A stretch of DNA of 64,000 nt from Salvia splendens (taxonomy: Eukaryota > Streptophyta > Magnoliopsida > Lamiales > Lamiaceae), in NCBI RefSeq assembly GCF_004379255.2, contig NC_056037.1:16998902-17062901 (forward strand). Direction: 5' to 3'. Shown here in pieces: positions 46,376 through 58,501 of the stretch (positions are counted from its first letter, which is position 1; each line of letters begins with the position of its first letter). A program made the position numbers and the translations under genes. The notes under the pieces were generated by a model that searched no databases, was not told the origin of the DNA, and was given only the letters and a program-made list of their open reading frames with translations.

Positions 46376-48809
46376 ATGCATCGTTATTTCAAGAAGGTTT
46401 CTCATGTTACCGAGGTCTCATCTTCGTCAGTGAATGAACCTCCACTTCTCCAACCACAAGAGTTACCGATTGAAGACAAAGATAAAGTTGATTTAGAGGA
46501 TGAACCCGCACTTCTCTAGCCTCAAGAGTTACCGATTGAAGACAATGATAAATTTGATTTAGAGAAGCTTCCAAGTGATCCCGCGGAACGACCTGACATA
46601 ATGAGTTATCCACCAAACTCAATAGAACAAGTTCGTAGAGCTTATTTACTAAGAGGTCCATGTTAACCACGCAACCATAATTTCCTTTTTACAAATAATG
46701 GAAATCGAAAACGTAAATTTGTCGCACTTTGGTTTGATGAATTTAAGAGCTGGTTGGAGTATAGTGTTTCAAAGGAAGCTTCTTATTGCTTATATTGCTA
46801 TCTTTTCTCAAGACTCCACATAAATGGACAAGAAGCCTTTGTATCAAAGGGATTTACTACTTGGGGCAAGAAAGAGAGGTTAAGAGATCATGTTGGAAAT
46901 CATACAAGTGCTCATAATAGGTGTAGATTAGCATGTCAGGATTTGATGAATCAAGCTCAACACATTGAAGTCTCTATCAAAGCAGTCAACACAAATCGAA
47001 GCTTGATTATTGCTGCAGATTAAATGCAACGGTTGTTTGCCTTCGTCATCTTATCATGCAAGCAATGCCTTCTCGCGGACACGATGAGTCTGAAGGATCC
47101 TTAAATTAAGGTAACTTTCTTGAGCTTTTGAAGGTTATTTCCTCTTGCAGCGATGAGATATCTAGTGTTGTACTAAAAATTCTCCTGACAATCTGAAACT
47201 AACATCACCGAGAATTCAGAAAGGCATCATAAATGCATTTGCTGTTGAGACAACAAAAGTCATTGTACAAGATATGGGAAATGATTTTTTCTCCATATTA
47301 GTTGATGAGTGTCGAGATATATATGTCAAAGAGCAAATGGGTGTTGTGGTGCGATATGTGGACAAGAATGGATGTGTTATGGAACGTTTTCTTGGTGTGG
47401 TGCATGTTAGTGACACGGTTGCGACCACACTGGAGAAGGCACTTGATTTTGTGTTACCTACTTATGGTTTAAGTGTACTAGTTTGAGAGGACAAGGATAT
47501 GATGGTGCAAGCAACATGAGAAGAGAATTCAATGGGTTGAAAAGTTTGATACTTAGGAGAAATCCCAGTGCTTATTATGTACATTGTTTTTCTCACCAAC
47601 TTCAACTCACAATTGTCGTTGTTGCCAAAAAAACATACAAGTATTGGGTCTTTTTATAATACTGTCAACTGTTTGTGTAATGTTATTGGGAGTTCTTGTA
47701 AGCGCAGAGATATACTTGGAGAAAAGCAGAGAGAATATAATGGAGCTGATTGCAAGTGATGAAATTTATACCGGTAGAGGATTGAATCAAGAGATGGGGT
47801 TAAAGTGGCCTGGAGATACTCGTTGGAGTTCGCATTATGGTACTCTTAACAACTTGATGCATTTGTTTTCTTCTATTACTGATGCTCTTGTGTATGTGGG
47901 GGAGAATGCTCATGAATATTCACATAGGGCTGAAGCTAATGATGTGTCAGCAATTATTAATCTCTTTGAGTTTGTCTTTGTGTTACATCTTATGAAGAAA
48001 TTTTGGGAATCACACATGAACTCTCTCAAGTGCTACAAAAAAAGGATCAAGACATTGTTAATGCAATGAATCTTGTCAAGGTAGCAAAAGCACGTTTGCA
48101 AATATTGAGGGAATAAGGTTGGAAGGGTTTGCTTAATGAAGTTTCTATCTTCTGTAACAAATATGAGATAATTGTTCTTGACATGAAAGATGAGTTTGTA
48201 CCTCGAGGAAAAGTAAATCGTAGAGCTGAAAAAAGGAAGAATCTCTGCTATTATCGAGTTGAGATATTTTGTTCTGTGATTGACATGCAAGCTCAAGAGT
48301 TAAACCATCGTTTAGGTGAAATTAACACAGACTTACTTTCATGTATGGCATGTTTTGATCCTAGAGATTCATTTTCTGCATTTGATTTGGAGAAGCTGCT
48401 TCGTCTTGCTAGTTATTATCCATCAGAATTTTCTGGAGTTGCTTTGAAAGAGCTTGAAAATCAACTTGAAAGCTTTATTTTTGATGTGCGGATAGATGAA
48501 AATTTTTCACAAGTATTTGGGATTGGTGGTCTTGCGAAGAAGATTGTTTCTAAAAGAAAGCATGAAAATTTCCCATTGGTTTATTTGTTAGTCAAGTTGT
48601 CATTGATCTTGCCGGTTGCTACTGCCTCCATGGAAAGAGCTTTTTCTGCAATGAAGTTCATCAAGAGTACTCTACGTAATAGTATGAGACACCAACTGTT
48701 ACATGATTGCTTAGTTCCTTACATTAAAAAGGACGTCTTTGTTCATGTTAGTAATGAAACCATTATGCAGCGATTTCAGAAGATGAAAAATAGAAGAGAA
48801 ATGTTATGA
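46376..48809 (+). pseudogene. TTF-type zinc finger / DUF4371 / hAT transposase, broken
   Basis: The ATG at 46376 (MHRYFKK) matches the family's usual start. A TTF zinc-finger segment (FVALWFDEFKSWLEYSVSKE, CLYCYLF, KGFTTWGKKERLRDHVGNH) is followed by the DUF4371 core (FFSILVDECRDIYVKEQMGV, GYDGASNM, CFSHQLQLT, WPGDTRWSSHYGTL). The end is the hAT dimerisation block (LILPVATASMERAFSAMKFI) and a stop at 48809. Near the start a 69-bp segment is duplicated (PQELPIED twice). At least four stops or frameshifts lie at about 46519, 46666, 47024, 47105, 47485 and 47660. Related plant genes are annotated as zinc finger MYM-type protein 1-like. Confidence 0.85.
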
Positions 48810-48935
48810 TATGATTGTATTTGACTTTAATATTTAAATATTATTATTATTATTAATTTTTATATTTTTATTTTATTTTTAAAATTATTTTGGACCCCCA
48901 ATCGTTAAAATCATGCGTCCGCCACTGGTCTCATA

Positions 48936-50168
48936 CCGGCTCCATGAAGGGGTTGGCAGCGGAAGCATAAATAAATCAGAGAATAAGGTCTATTTAGTAG
49001 ACATACAAATTCTATTCGCGTAATTATCACATGTAACATGCTCATAACTTGAATTAAAACATGTTTTTGATTAATTGAAACTTAAAACATGTTTTTCTAC
49101 GGAGCGGAAATGTACCTTCTTGATTCTCCAAAGAATCGTAGATGGCTTGCTACTTTTCCACGTGAAGATCTTCGATACTCGACCACAGATCTTCTGACTG
49201 GTTTCCGAACTGTATTGCGATATCAGTGTGGGCTGATCTTATCAGGATACTAGGACTTAAATAAAGAAGACAGAAGTTCCTCACGAAGTAGGAGAGAAAA
49301 AATCGTCCCCTTTAGTAGAGAGGTGAGGGACGAAAATTTTGATGGAAAATAAGTGTATTTTATGTCTCCTTTATTCTCCTATTTATATTAAGTTACATAT
49401 TGGGTCCAATTAGGGATCTATTGAAGGTTTTGGATATGGCCTCCCCCAATTAGTTTTTTACTAATTAAATTGAACTCACAATTTAATACAAGTTTATATT
49501 GGAATATTATTATCAGCCACTACAGTAATAATATTGCACTGGTCATCCAAATCCGAAATTACAAGTAATTCGGGTTTCCATTTTGTTTATTATTTATTTT
49601 CTGCTCTGAAGATATAAATGTCCATTAATTAATTAATGTCTGCTATAGACTTAATTAATTAACATCTTTTCATTCCAAGAGTGGACTTAGCAAGAAACGC
49701 TTATTTATTATTCATAGAATAATTAAATTCCAACTACCTAGGTTCTGAATAATAAAACCTTGTTTCGAGCTCTCTTGAAGACATTATCAAACGAGACTCA
49801 CCAGGCGCGTGTTACAATATAATAGCAATCCTAGCACCGCTAGATATTAATCACCACTACCCAATATGTCAGGATTATTGGGTTGCGAAAAACTCGCATC
49901 ATTTGATAAGCCAAAGTAATGCATAATCAATACTGTATGCTCAATACTAACAGATATTGATTAAGAAATAATTATTTATCAAGACCTCGTCTTTCAGTAG
50001 ATAGCATAAAGACACGTCTTTCTATTAAATCCGTTCAGTGTTATACCACACCATTGTCATCTTATTTCAGTAAGGCTTAGAAATATGCAGACTGACATTG
50101 CAACCTTTCACGATAGGCAGTCTAAGCCTATCTGAGTAGTGAAATTCTTCTTTTTCTTTGTTGACTGT
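48936..50168 (-). mobile_element. Probable LTR remnant (Ty1/copia-like?), minus orientation
   Basis: Noncoding AT-rich DNA with no open frame. Read on the minus strand it ends TTATGCTTCCGCTGCCAACC, the kind of ending many plant copia LTRs have, followed by GGAGCCGGTATGAGAC, which is similar to a tRNA-Met primer site (TGGTATCAGAGC). This suggests an LTR or LTR piece cut at its other end by element B. Family assignment is uncertain. Confidence 0.35.
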
Positions 50169-51670
50169 TGATAAGTCGTATTCTAGGCCTTGGTTACTGG
50201 TCAGTATGATGTGCAAAATTGATTATATCTGCAAAACAGTTGCTCAAAGTGTGCAGGTTAAGTGTTCTAGCCAGTAGGGAAGTTTCGGAATGTTCAGGTG
50301 AAAAAGGGCGCCAGCATGATCTTATACTGATCAGTATTCGTGCTGAAACGGATTGAGCTGGAGAAGACGGATAGCTGAGACGGATTACCCACAATTGAGG
50401 GCAAAGAAGTCAACTTGCAATGAGGATTTACCCTAAAATCAAGGGTAAGCCTCCCTATAAAAGGAAGCCAAGAAGGAGAGAGAAAACATACACGGAGACA
50501 CATTCACTCATTCACCACCATCTTTAGGTAGAGAGTTCTCTCGGTAATACCAGTCTTTCAGCCATGTCCCGCTTCTTGCCTCGCCGCAGCCATGATCACC
50601 TGACGCCCAGATGTTCCCAGAGTACCAGTCATCCTTATTCCAGCCAGCAAGATCATAGTTTAGGAGTTCCATCGCCCGGAGTGGCAAAACACTTTTATTT
50701 CGCTTTCGTAGTTAAATTGCTTGTTTTTCCTTACGTTGGATCTTTGTTGCATTTGGATATTTTCTGCTTTTGAAGTACTTGTTGAAGATCCGAACGTGTT
50801 TATGCTATGAAGTTGTTTTCTATTCAGTTTACTTCGCCGATCTCTTTTCCTTCTGCCTAGTTAGCTTAGATCTAGAGTTTTTGGTCGTTTTGAGTGTCGA
50901 ATCGTGTGTTTCCAGTTAGTAGTTTATTTCTTCGAGTTAGCATAATCTGTTTACTTTTATTTCATAGAGGTTTGTGTCATGCAAGGTACAGTTATGTGTT
51001 TCTTGTCTTCTTCCATGCTGATCAGTAGGCGGGATTTCAGTTTCGATGTTTAATTTTCGATTTGGAATTTTTTATTGTAGATCTGTGTTCGTGAGTTATT
51101 AATCTATGTTTTTATGGTGCCGAATCTGGTTTGTTTTTCTGATTTTAGTTTGTGTTTGTTGAAGAAGATGATGTCCATATCCAAGTTTGGGACCACTTTT
51201 GCTTTTTAGATGCCTTTTGCTTTTTGTCCTTCACCTTTAGTACACCCTGCAGATCTGTCAGCCTAGTCACCACAACTACCACTTATTCTCTACTTTTCTG
51301 TTTAGCCTTTTATAGAAACCTAGTACTTTCCGCATATTTTCTGTTACACCGCATCCACCATAATTCCACGTACACCACTACATGTCGACCACCATTCACC
51401 CTTCCTAGTCAGTAGGACACCATCTAAATTTCCCGTCTAGGTAGAGACTCAACCCAAGCGTGGTAGCTAACCAAACCATCCAGAATATCACCACAATAGT
51501 TTTAACGCATCATCTCTGTGGGATTCGACCCCTACCTTCACTATACTACCCAGTAGAAGAGGGTTGAGGAATCTTTGAAACCAGGGTCTAGGCTTAGTTA
51601 GGATCTCTATCCTGACCAGTAGGATATATCCTTGCTTAAACGACACCTACGCACCCTGCTGCATCTTTCA
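50169..51670 (+). repeat. 5' LTR of element B (1502 bp)
   Basis: It starts TGATAAGTCG and ends CATCTTTCA, two bases before the primer-binding site. The start is fixed by where similarity to the 3' LTR at 63155 begins. The TATA box is at 50456. It contains several ACTGRYCAGT palindromes (50196 and 50326). Confidence 0.93.
50456..50462 (+). promoter_or_regulatory. TATA box in the 5' LTR
   Basis: TATAAAA in CCTCCCTATAAAAGGAAGCC is conserved in all LTRs of the family. Transcription of the element should start about 30 bases downstream. Confidence 0.7.
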
Positions 51671-51672
51671 AA

Positions 51673-51690
51673 TGGCGCCGTTGTCGGGGA
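51673..51690 (+). promoter_or_regulatory. Primer-binding site for tRNA-Asp
   Basis: TGGCGCCGTTGTCGGGGA is complementary to the 3' end of plant tRNA-Asp (GUC), with one mismatch (T for C at position 12). It is two bases from the LTR, as usual for Athila elements. It is where minus-strand DNA synthesis starts. Confidence 0.85.
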
Positions 51691-51775
51691 TGGATGGCGT
51701 TATTAGTTACTTTTGTGTGTGATACTTTGGTGTATATATTGTGTATAATTTTCCTTTTTCTTTTCATTTCAGTTT

Positions 51776-52969
51776 ATGAGCAGTAGCTCGTCTCCTGATC
51801 AGTGGAGGCCGAAAATACTCAAGCGAGGAACTATACTCGTAACCACTCGTTCTGGCCTGTCGACCACCCTGTCTGACCTAGGCACGAGTAGTGACGAAGA
51901 GAAGGGCACCATAGAGGGACCAATACCAGAAGAGAAACCACTGTTGGAAGCCAACCCAAGGGAAATGGCCAACCAGGGAGATGAAGACCCGGAGATTGGG
52001 ACGCTGAACGCACATACTGAAGGAGAGCCCCCGCAAGCTATAGTCGTTACTCCAGGGCAAACCGCCTGCGATGTGAAGCCTCATGTGATCGGGATCCTGC
52101 CTACATACTGTGGGAAGAGCTATGAAGGGCCGTATGAGTTTCTTCATGAGTTTTGTAAAATTTGTAGGGCGCAGAGGAGACCAGCAGGAGCGACTGAGGA
52201 TGATTATAGGCTGAAGGCTTTGCCATTTGTGCTCAAGGGGGAAGCTAACACCTGGTTCATGCGTCTGCCCCCCAACTCTATTGAGACTTGGGCCGATTTC
52301 AAGTCAGCATTCCTGGGTGAGTTTTTTCCGTTATCCAAGACAAGCGCGCTGAAGAGGGAAATAACTAATGTGAAGCAAGGGTATGATGAACCCTTGAGTG
52401 ATTATTGGGCAAGATACATGGGTCTTTTGGAATCATGTCTCAACCATCGCATGGCGGACATTGAAGTACATCATACTTTCTACGAAGGTATGAACGCAGT
52501 AACCAAGGACCTGGCAAATTCATCGTCAGGAGGAAGCTTCACGCAATTACGGGTCAGCGAAGCGAAGAGAGTCATAAGGAAGCTACTGAATGCAAAGAAA
52601 GAGTATGACCATTCAAGGGAAGGATACAACCGAGAGCGGGCTGCTGTTGCCTCGCTTACTGATCAGGAAAATAAGCTGGAGCAGAAAATGGATTTGAAAA
52701 TGGATGAGCTGAAGAAGTCACTTCTGAGTGCGATCGAGAAGAGCACTCCACCACCTTCCCCAGCTGGGAATTATAAGGGTGCAGAGCAGGGAAATCAAGG
52801 ACCGAACTATGATCAGCCTAATGACTTCGGGAATATGGAGCAAGTTAATGCTGCGGGGTACTTCAATTCTAGTGGGCATTGGATTCAAGGTAGACAACGG
52901 GATGCACCATGGAGGGATCATCCAAACTTCCGATGGGGTGACGGAAGCCAAAATCAGAACCAAGGTTAG
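51776..52969 (+). CDS. Element B gag (first open part)
   Basis: Nucleocapsid-precursor protein, 397 codons to a TAG at 52967. The ATG is three bases after a pyrimidine tract ending in CATTTCAG. Residues 100-250 hold the retrotransposon gag domain (YEFLHEFCKICRAQ, LPFVLKGEANTWFMRLPPNS, WADFKSAFLGEFFP, Athila style). A Lys/Glu coiled-coil segment follows near 290-325, then an Asn/Gln-rich tail. The tail goes on in the same frame beyond the TAG (NQYNPHPDQNPN onward) to a TGA at 53315, and again in the same frame into pol. The intact ancestor was therefore one gag-pol frame, now cut by two nonsense codons. No CCHC zinc knuckle is seen. Confidence 0.85.
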   Translation: MSSSSSPDQWRPKILKRGTILVTTRSGLSTTLSDLGTSSDEEKGTIEGPIPEEKPLLEANPREMANQGDEDPEIGTLNAHTEGEPPQAIVVTPGQTACDVKPHVIGILPTYCGKSYEGPYEFLHEFCKICRAQRRPAGATEDDYRLKALPFVLKGEANTWFMRLPPNSIETWADFKSAFLGEFFPLSKTSALKREITNVKQGYDEPLSDYWARYMGLLESCLNHRMADIEVHHTFYEGMNAVTKDLANSSSGGSFTQLRVSEAKRVIRKLLNAKKEYDHSREGYNRERAAVASLTDQENKLEQKMDLKMDELKKSLLSAIEKSTPPPSPAGNYKGAEQGNQGPNYDQPNDFGNMEQVNAAGYFNSSGHWIQGRQRDAPWRDHPNFRWGDGSQNQNQG

Positions 52970-53350
52970 AACCAGTATAACCCCCATCCGGACCAAAACC
53001 CTAACCGTGGACCAGCAAACCCAGACTACCAGCCCAACTGGTCAGGAAGAAACCAACAATCCCAAAACCAAAACCCACAAAACCAGAACCCGAACCCTGT
53101 CTATGTGCCGCCCCACCAGAGAAACTTCCAAAATTTCCAAAATCAGCCGAACCCAGGACCACAACACCATCAGAACCAAAATCAATCCCAAGGCCAGCAC
53201 CAGAATCAATATCCTCAAGATCAGTACACCCCTCCTGCCCAGTATAACCAATACCCGCCTAATCAAGGCCAGCAAAACTCCCAGAACTATCAACACCAAG
53301 GGCCGAGTCATTTCTGAAATTCGAACAGGCCAAGGAGATCCGTTGAGGAC
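52970..53350 (+). pseudogene. Element B gag tail between two nonsense codons
   Basis: Same frame as gag and pol. Asn/Gln/Pro-rich low-complexity chain (NPNPVYVPPHQRNFQNFQNQ and similar) ending at a TGA at 53315-53317. It is probably the RNA-binding tail of gag. Confidence 0.7.
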
Positions 53351-55984
53351 ATGATGGGTGAAATGCTAGCGTCACAACAGAGCATCAAAGGAGAATTGCA
53401 ATCCCCTAATGAGGTCGTGCAGGGGATGCAAAATGCCCAGAAGGAACATAAGGCGAACATGGATATGATGAATAGGCAGTTAGCTCAACTGGCCAGTTCG
53501 GTGGGTGATTTGAAGGGAAATGCGGGGAAACTCCCATCTACAGTCCAAATGCCCGAAAAGGCAAATGTGAGTAAGGTTACGTTGAGGTCAGGAACTACTT
53601 ATGACGCGCCCCAACCGAAACGACCTAGTGGAGGACCCAATGGAACGAAGATAGGAGGCGATACCATTTCAGCGGAAGAATTAGGGAGACCTATGCCTCG
53701 GATGCAGGATCCATTCTTCTTGGATGATACACCAAGTGTAAGAGGTGAACCCGACACCCTACTGACCAGGAAGGAACCTCCTCAAGAGGAAGAGCCCAGA
53801 ATGGAGGCCCAGACCCAGGAACTACCCAAGAAAGACTCCAAGAAGGTTGCTGAGGGACCAGTAGAGGAGAAAAAAGGGGAGAAACCATTCCCATTCCGAT
53901 TTGTTACAAAGAGGAAGAAAGAGAACCCGGTTGACTACTTGTCGATTTTTGGGAAGTTGGATGTCACCATACCATTCCTCCAAGCCGTGAAACTACCCCC
54001 TCTCGGGAAATTCATAAAGGACTTCATAGCCGGGAGAGCCCAGAAGGATGGCAAGATTATGGTGGAAGGGATAGCGTCAGCAATAGTGCAAGAGAAGTTA
54101 CCACCCAAGAGAGCCGACCCAGGTATGTTCACCCTACCCATAACTGTAGGAGATGTGAAGGTCGAACATGCAATGTGTGATTTGGGGGCATCTATAAATG
54201 TCATGCCATTGTCTATCTATAACCGGTTGAAAGGAGTGAGGCTATCAAATACTAGGGTGTTGATCCAACTGGCTGATAGGTCGTGCATAAGTCCTGAGGG
54301 AGTTTTAGAAAATGTGTTAGTAAGAGTTCATGATTTTACATACCCTGCTGATTTTTATGTGATCAAAATGAGTGAGCATGAAGCGAGGGAGTCTAGTGGA
54401 GTCTTGTTAGGAAGACCTTTTCTGAGAACGGCCAAGACAATAGTGGATATGGCTGAGGGGACTATTTGCATTGATTTTCATGGGGAGAAGTTTACCTTCG
54501 ATATAAATGATGCCATGAAGAAACCCATCGATTCTGAAAATCTATGCTATGTTGATGTGATTGACCCCCTAGTCCAAGATTTTCTTGAGACCAAACTATT
54601 GCAGGAGAAACTCCGGGCTTTAGATGTTTATGAACAGGCTGACATAGAAGCTGCTGCATGGTGTGATCTGATCAGTAGCCAAGGGTTTACTGATGAAGAA
54701 ATAGAAGTAGCGATCAAGGAATTCTGTCAGAAATCGGAGTTCATTGGAGCCGCCGGGGCTCAGCTACCAGTCAGTATAGAAGAACCATCAGAGGGAGATT
54801 TAGAAAAAGAAGGAGAGACTGAGAAAAACCCTCTACCCGAAGACACACTTCCACCCCAAGTTGAGCTGAAGAAGTTGCCACCGAATTTGAAGTATGCCTT
54901 CCTCGGAGGTGTGGACTCATATCCAGTGATCATCAGTAGCAGTCTTACAAGGGAACAGGAGGCTAGGCTGCTGGCTGTGCTGAGTAAGAATAATAAGACG
55001 ATTGGATGGAGTCTTACAGATTTAGTGGGGATAAGCCCCGACGTCTGCATGCACCATATTAGGCTGGAAGAAGGAGCGAAAGCACATAGAGATGCTCAAA
55101 GGAAGGTAAACCCGAACATGCGAGAGGAAATATTGAAGGAAATCTTGAAGTTGTTGTCGCTAGGAATTATCTATTCAGTGCCGGACAGTGAGTGGGTCAG
55201 TCCGATTCACATGGTCCCAAAGAAGTCGGGTATCCAAGTAGTTCAGAATGAGAGGAATGAGCTTATCCCAATGAGGCTAGTCACGGGTTGGCGAATGTAC
55301 ATTGATTACCGTAAACTGAACAATGCGACCAGGAAAGACCATTTTCCCCTGCCGTTCATCGACCAAATGTTGGAGAGATTAGCTGGGAAGAAGTTTTTCT
55401 GCTTTCTAGATGGGTACAGCGGGTATTTCCAAATTTACGTAGATCCTGAGGACCAGGACAAGACCACTTTCACTTGCCCGTTTGGAACCTATGCATACCG
55501 TCGCATGTCTTTCGGCCTATGCAACGCTCCAGGTACGTTTCAACGATGTATGATGAGCATATTTTCCGATTTGATTGAGGATTGCATAGAGATATTCATG
55601 GATGACTTCATGGTTTACGGAGACTCGTTCGACTCTTGCCTTCACCATTTGGATATAGTTTTGGAAAGGTGTCAAGCAAAGAGTTTGGTTTTGAACTTTG
55701 AGAAGTGCCATTTTATGGTCACCGAAGGGATAGTTTTAGGACACGTGGTCTCAGAAAGAGGTATCCAAGTGGATCGAGCCAAGGTAGATGTTATATCCAA
55801 ATTACCATTCTCTACTGATCAGAAGGGAATAAGGGGTTTTCTGGGGCACGCCAGATTTTATCGAAGATTTATCAAGGATTTCTCCAAGATCGCCCAGCCC
55901 CTTACCAGATTACTTCAGATGACGTGGAGTTCATTTTTGATGAGCAATGCAAGGCTGCTTTCAACCTTCTCAAGGAAAAGCTGA
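53351..55984 (+). CDS. Element B pol part 1: gag end, protease, reverse transcriptase
   Basis: 877 codons in the gag frame. The first 110 residues finish gag ([20 protein letters not shown], a coiled coil conserved in this lineage). The aspartic protease is near residues 275-300 ([22 protein letters not shown] replaces the usual DTG context). Reverse transcriptase covers about 600-800 ([45 protein letters not shown], catalytic [23 protein letters not shown]). It ends out of frame: near 55918 a base is lost or gained between LLQ and DDVEFIFDE, so RNase H continues in another frame. One long polyprotein is normal; the break makes this copy defective unless frameshifting occurs. Confidence 0.9.
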   Translation: MMGEMLASQQSIKGELQSPNEVVQGMQNAQKEHKANMDMMNRQLAQLASSVGDLKGNAGKLPSTVQMPEKANVSKVTLRSGTTYDAPQPKRPSGGPNGTKIGGDTISAEELGRPMPRMQDPFFLDDTPSVRGEPDTLLTRKEPPQEEEPRMEAQTQELPKKDSKKVAEGPVEEKKGEKPFPFRFVTKRKKENPVDYLSIFGKLDVTIPFLQAVKLPPLGKFIKDFIAGRAQKDGKIMVEGIASAIVQEKLPPKRADPGMFTLPITVGDVKVEHAMCDLGASINVMPLSIYNRLKGVRLSNTRVLIQLADRSCISPEGVLENVLVRVHDFTYPADFYVIKMSEHEARESSGVLLGRPFLRTAKTIVDMAEGTICIDFHGEKFTFDINDAMKKPIDSENLCYVDVIDPLVQDFLETKLLQEKLRALDVYEQADIEAAAWCDLISSQGFTDEEIEVAIKEFCQKSEFIGAAGAQLPVSIEEPSEGDLEKEGETEKNPLPEDTLPPQVELKKLPPNLKYAFLGGVDSYPVIISSSLTREQEARLLAVLSKNNKTIGWSLTDLVGISPDVCMHHIRLEEGAKAHRDAQRKVNPNMREEILKEILKLLSLGIIYSVPDSEWVSPIHMVPKKSGIQVVQNERNELIPMRLVTGWRMYIDYRKLNNATRKDHFPLPFIDQMLERLAGKKFFCFLDGYSGYFQIYVDPEDQDKTTFTCPFGTYAYRRMSFGLCNAPGTFQRCMMSIFSDLIEDCIEIFMDDFMVYGDSFDSCLHHLDIVLERCQAKSLVLNFEKCHFMVTEGIVLGHVVSERGIQVDRAKVDVISKLPFSTDQKGIRGFLGHARFYRRFIKDFSKIAQPLTRLLQMTWSSFLMSNARLLSTFSRKS

Positions 55985-57852
55985 TATCCGCACCTATCAT
56001 AAGGGCTCCTGACTGGAACCATCCTTTCGAAGTAATGTGCGACGCCAGAGATTTTGCAGTAGGAGCCGTGCTGGGTCAGAAGATCGATGGGAAGAGGTAC
56101 ATAATTTTTTATCCGTCCAAGACTCTGAATCAAGCCCAGCGGAATTACGATACCACTGAAAAAGAGATGCTGGCAGTGGTGTATTCTTTCGAGAAGTTCC
56201 GGCCATATTTGTTGGGATCCAAAGTCATAGTGTACACTGACCATGCAGCGATTAAGTATCTGATTGCCAAGAAGGAATCCAAACCACGCTTGATCCGATG
56301 GGTACTCTTGTTACAAGAATTTGATTGGGAGGTGGAAGATAAGAGAGGAGTCAAGAACAAGGTGGCAGACCATTTGAGCAGAATAATGCAAGATGGAAAG
56401 GGTGAAGAAGTCCATGACAAGTTTCCGGAGGAACATTTGTGTGAGATGATTTTTACGCCCAGAAAAATTGATTGGGAAGAAGTGTTTAAACTTACTGGTC
56501 AGAATGACACAGCAAAAGGGAAAGAGAAGGTAGGGCAAGAGCCATGGTATGCGGACCTGGCCAACTACCTTGTGACTGAAGAGCTTCCAGAAGTACCGAG
56601 TGTTACAAAAGCACAAAGAATGAAGATCAGGAGTGAAGCAAAATACTACTTTTGGGACGACCCCTATCTGTGGAGGGTAGGGTCCGATCAAGTGATAAGG
56701 AGGTGCATTCCTGACTGGGAGCAACGGGATGTTTTAACCCACTGCCATTCGTTAGCATGTGGAGGGCACTTCGGGTCCAAGAAGACGGCAAGGAAGATTC
56801 TGGATAGCGGCTTTTACTGGCCAACTCTCAACAAAGATGCGTACGAGTTCTGCAGGAGCTGTGAGCGTTGCCAACTGACCGGTGGAATATCTTCCCGGGA
56901 TGAAATGCCGCGGGTACCTATAATAGTTTGCGAGCTATTCGACATATGGGGAATGGACTTCATGGGGCCATTTCCTTCATCCTATGGGAATCTGTATATC
57001 CTAGTTGCTGTAGACTACGTCTCCAAATGGGTAGAAGCCAAGGCCACAAGCACGTGTGAAGCCAAGGAGGTAGCCAAGTTCTTAAAGAGTCATATTTTCA
57101 GCCGATTCGGTGTGCCCAGGGCGATCATATCCGATCAAGGTATGCACTTCTGTAACCGTACAATTGAATCCTTGATGAAAAAGTACGGTGTGCACCATAG
57201 ACTATCCAGCCCTTACCATCCGCAAGCAAATGGTCAAGCGGAGATTTCTAACCGCGAGATAAAGAAAATTTTGGAGAAGACTGTGAACACTTCTAGGAAG
57301 GATTGGAGTGTAAGGTTAGAGGATGCTCTCTGGGCGTATCGAACAGCCTACAAAACCCCCATAGGCATGTCCCCTTACCGGATCATTTTTGGGAAGATGT
57401 GCCACTTGCCGGTTTGGATCGAGCATCGAGCATACTGGGCAGTACAGAAAGTGAATATGGATGCTACAGCCAGTGAAGAGGAAAGGAAGCTGCAACTGCA
57501 GGAGCTTGAGGAACTTAGATTGGAGTCATTCGACTCAGCCATGTGGTACAAAGAGCGAACTAAATTGTGGCATGATCGAAATCTAAGAACTAAGGAGCTC
57601 CACGTTGGCCAGAAAGTACTACTCTTCCAGTCAAGATTGAAGCTGATGCCAGGAAAGCTCAAGTCCAAATGGACAGGACCTTACATCATAACTGCACTCC
57701 GTTCCAATGGGGCAGTGGAAATTTCAGGGAGTTTTTCTAACTCTGAACCTTTCATAGTAAATGGACATAGGTTGAAAATATTCAGGGATAATAGCGAGGT
57801 GGGTGTAGTGGATGAAATTCCACTACAACCACTTACATCGGTTTCATACTGA
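55924..57852 (+). CDS. Element B pol part 2: RNase H and integrase
   Basis: 642 open codons in the +1 frame relative to part 1; the ATG is fortuitous. RNase [47 protein letters not shown]. Integrase: zinc region [19 protein letters not shown] to CERCQL; DDE core with D in [13 protein letters not shown] in [10 protein letters not shown] and E in [13 protein letters not shown]-terminal tail [20 protein letters not shown]. The stop TGA at 57850 lies inside an ACTGATCAGT palindrome. All catalytic residues of integrase are present. Integrase inserts the element's DNA into chromatin. Confidence 0.9.
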   Translation: MEFIFDEQCKAAFNLLKEKLISAPIIRAPDWNHPFEVMCDARDFAVGAVLGQKIDGKRYIIFYPSKTLNQAQRNYDTTEKEMLAVVYSFEKFRPYLLGSKVIVYTDHAAIKYLIAKKESKPRLIRWVLLLQEFDWEVEDKRGVKNKVADHLSRIMQDGKGEEVHDKFPEEHLCEMIFTPRKIDWEEVFKLTGQNDTAKGKEKVGQEPWYADLANYLVTEELPEVPSVTKAQRMKIRSEAKYYFWDDPYLWRVGSDQVIRRCIPDWEQRDVLTHCHSLACGGHFGSKKTARKILDSGFYWPTLNKDAYEFCRSCERCQLTGGISSRDEMPRVPIIVCELFDIWGMDFMGPFPSSYGNLYILVAVDYVSKWVEAKATSTCEAKEVAKFLKSHIFSRFGVPRAIISDQGMHFCNRTIESLMKKYGVHHRLSSPYHPQANGQAEISNREIKKILEKTVNTSRKDWSVRLEDALWAYRTAYKTPIGMSPYRIIFGKMCHLPVWIEHRAYWAVQKVNMDATASEEERKLQLQELEELRLESFDSAMWYKERTKLWHDRNLRTKELHVGQKVLLFQSRLKLMPGKLKSKWTGPYIITALRSNGAVEISGSFSNSEPFIVNGHRLKIFRDNSEVGVVDEIPLQPLTSVSY

Positions 57853-58501
57853 TCAGTAAGATAGGAATTTGGAGTTCCACATGGCTAGTTTCTTTTGAAA
57901 ATAGTTTGCATATACTGGCCAAGTAGAATTCCAAATTGCCTAAGGAAAATGTAAATATTGTAAATACGTAGTTAATCTTTGCATGCAAGATGATTTCTAA
58001 AAATCCAAAAATATTTTCGGGCCTTAATTTTAATTTGGAGTACACATTGACCAAGGGATTACTTATCTGGTGCTATTTCAGATTTTATTTAAGGGCCCAT
58101 TTGATTTATTTTCCTTATTAGGTAAGTATAGGGGGGATTATAGAGATGACGAAAATTTGAATTAAAGTTGGTGCAGCTTTTGCAGGGTGGCAGCGGCTAG
58201 GATGGCGCGTGAGCAGAGAGAAGGGACACGCTGACCAATCAGAGGCTAGCAATTTCAACCGCCTCCCATCTGAAGCGTCGCGACCGGCAACCCCTTATAA
58301 CCGGTTACAACCACCTGCAACTGCTCTCTCTCACCCAAATTAAACTCACCGTTCCAACCCTTTTCCCTCACAAACCCTCATTTTCAAATTCGCTTTCAAG
58401 AAATTCTTGTCCATCTCTCTCACGGAAACATCATTCTCAACCCCAACTCTCTCCAAGATATCAAACCCTACTTTCCACCACTAAATCGCAGATTTTCGAT
58501 C
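57853..58501 (+). promoter_or_regulatory. Spacer with promoter-like motifs before the env-position ORF of B
   Basis: CCAATCA at 58235-58241, then CTTATAA at 58294-58300, about 58 bases later, a CT-rich patch (CTGCTCTCTCTCACCC) near 58319, and the ATG at 58502. This is the order of a plant pol II core promoter. The CCAAT part is also present in element A. An alternative is a splice acceptor at AAATCGCAG (58483-58491) for a subgenomic RNA, but A does not share it. Confidence 0.4.

Larger units (their letters stand above)
39650..48927 (+). mobile_element. TTF/ZMYM-type hAT element, host of a nested LTR and hAT
   Basis: Inverted ends CAGAGGCGGAC (39650) and GTCCGCCACTG (48927) are flanked by a perfect 8-bp duplication GTCTCATA (39642-39649, 48928-48935). 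The element's own DNA is 39650-40026 plus 46124-48927, about 3.2 kb. It encodes a TTF-zinc-finger hAT transposase on the plus strand. Confidence 0.92.

Noticed and set aside
51750..51776. Splice acceptor just before gag
   Set aside because: A pyrimidine tract ending in CATTTCAG is present, but no donor can be named and gag is normally read from unspliced RNA.
53042..53311. Hydrophobic minus-strand ORF (Leu/Val-rich) as a membrane protein
   Set aside because: It is the antisense of the Asn/Gln-rich gag tail, whose codons read as Leu/Val on the other strand.
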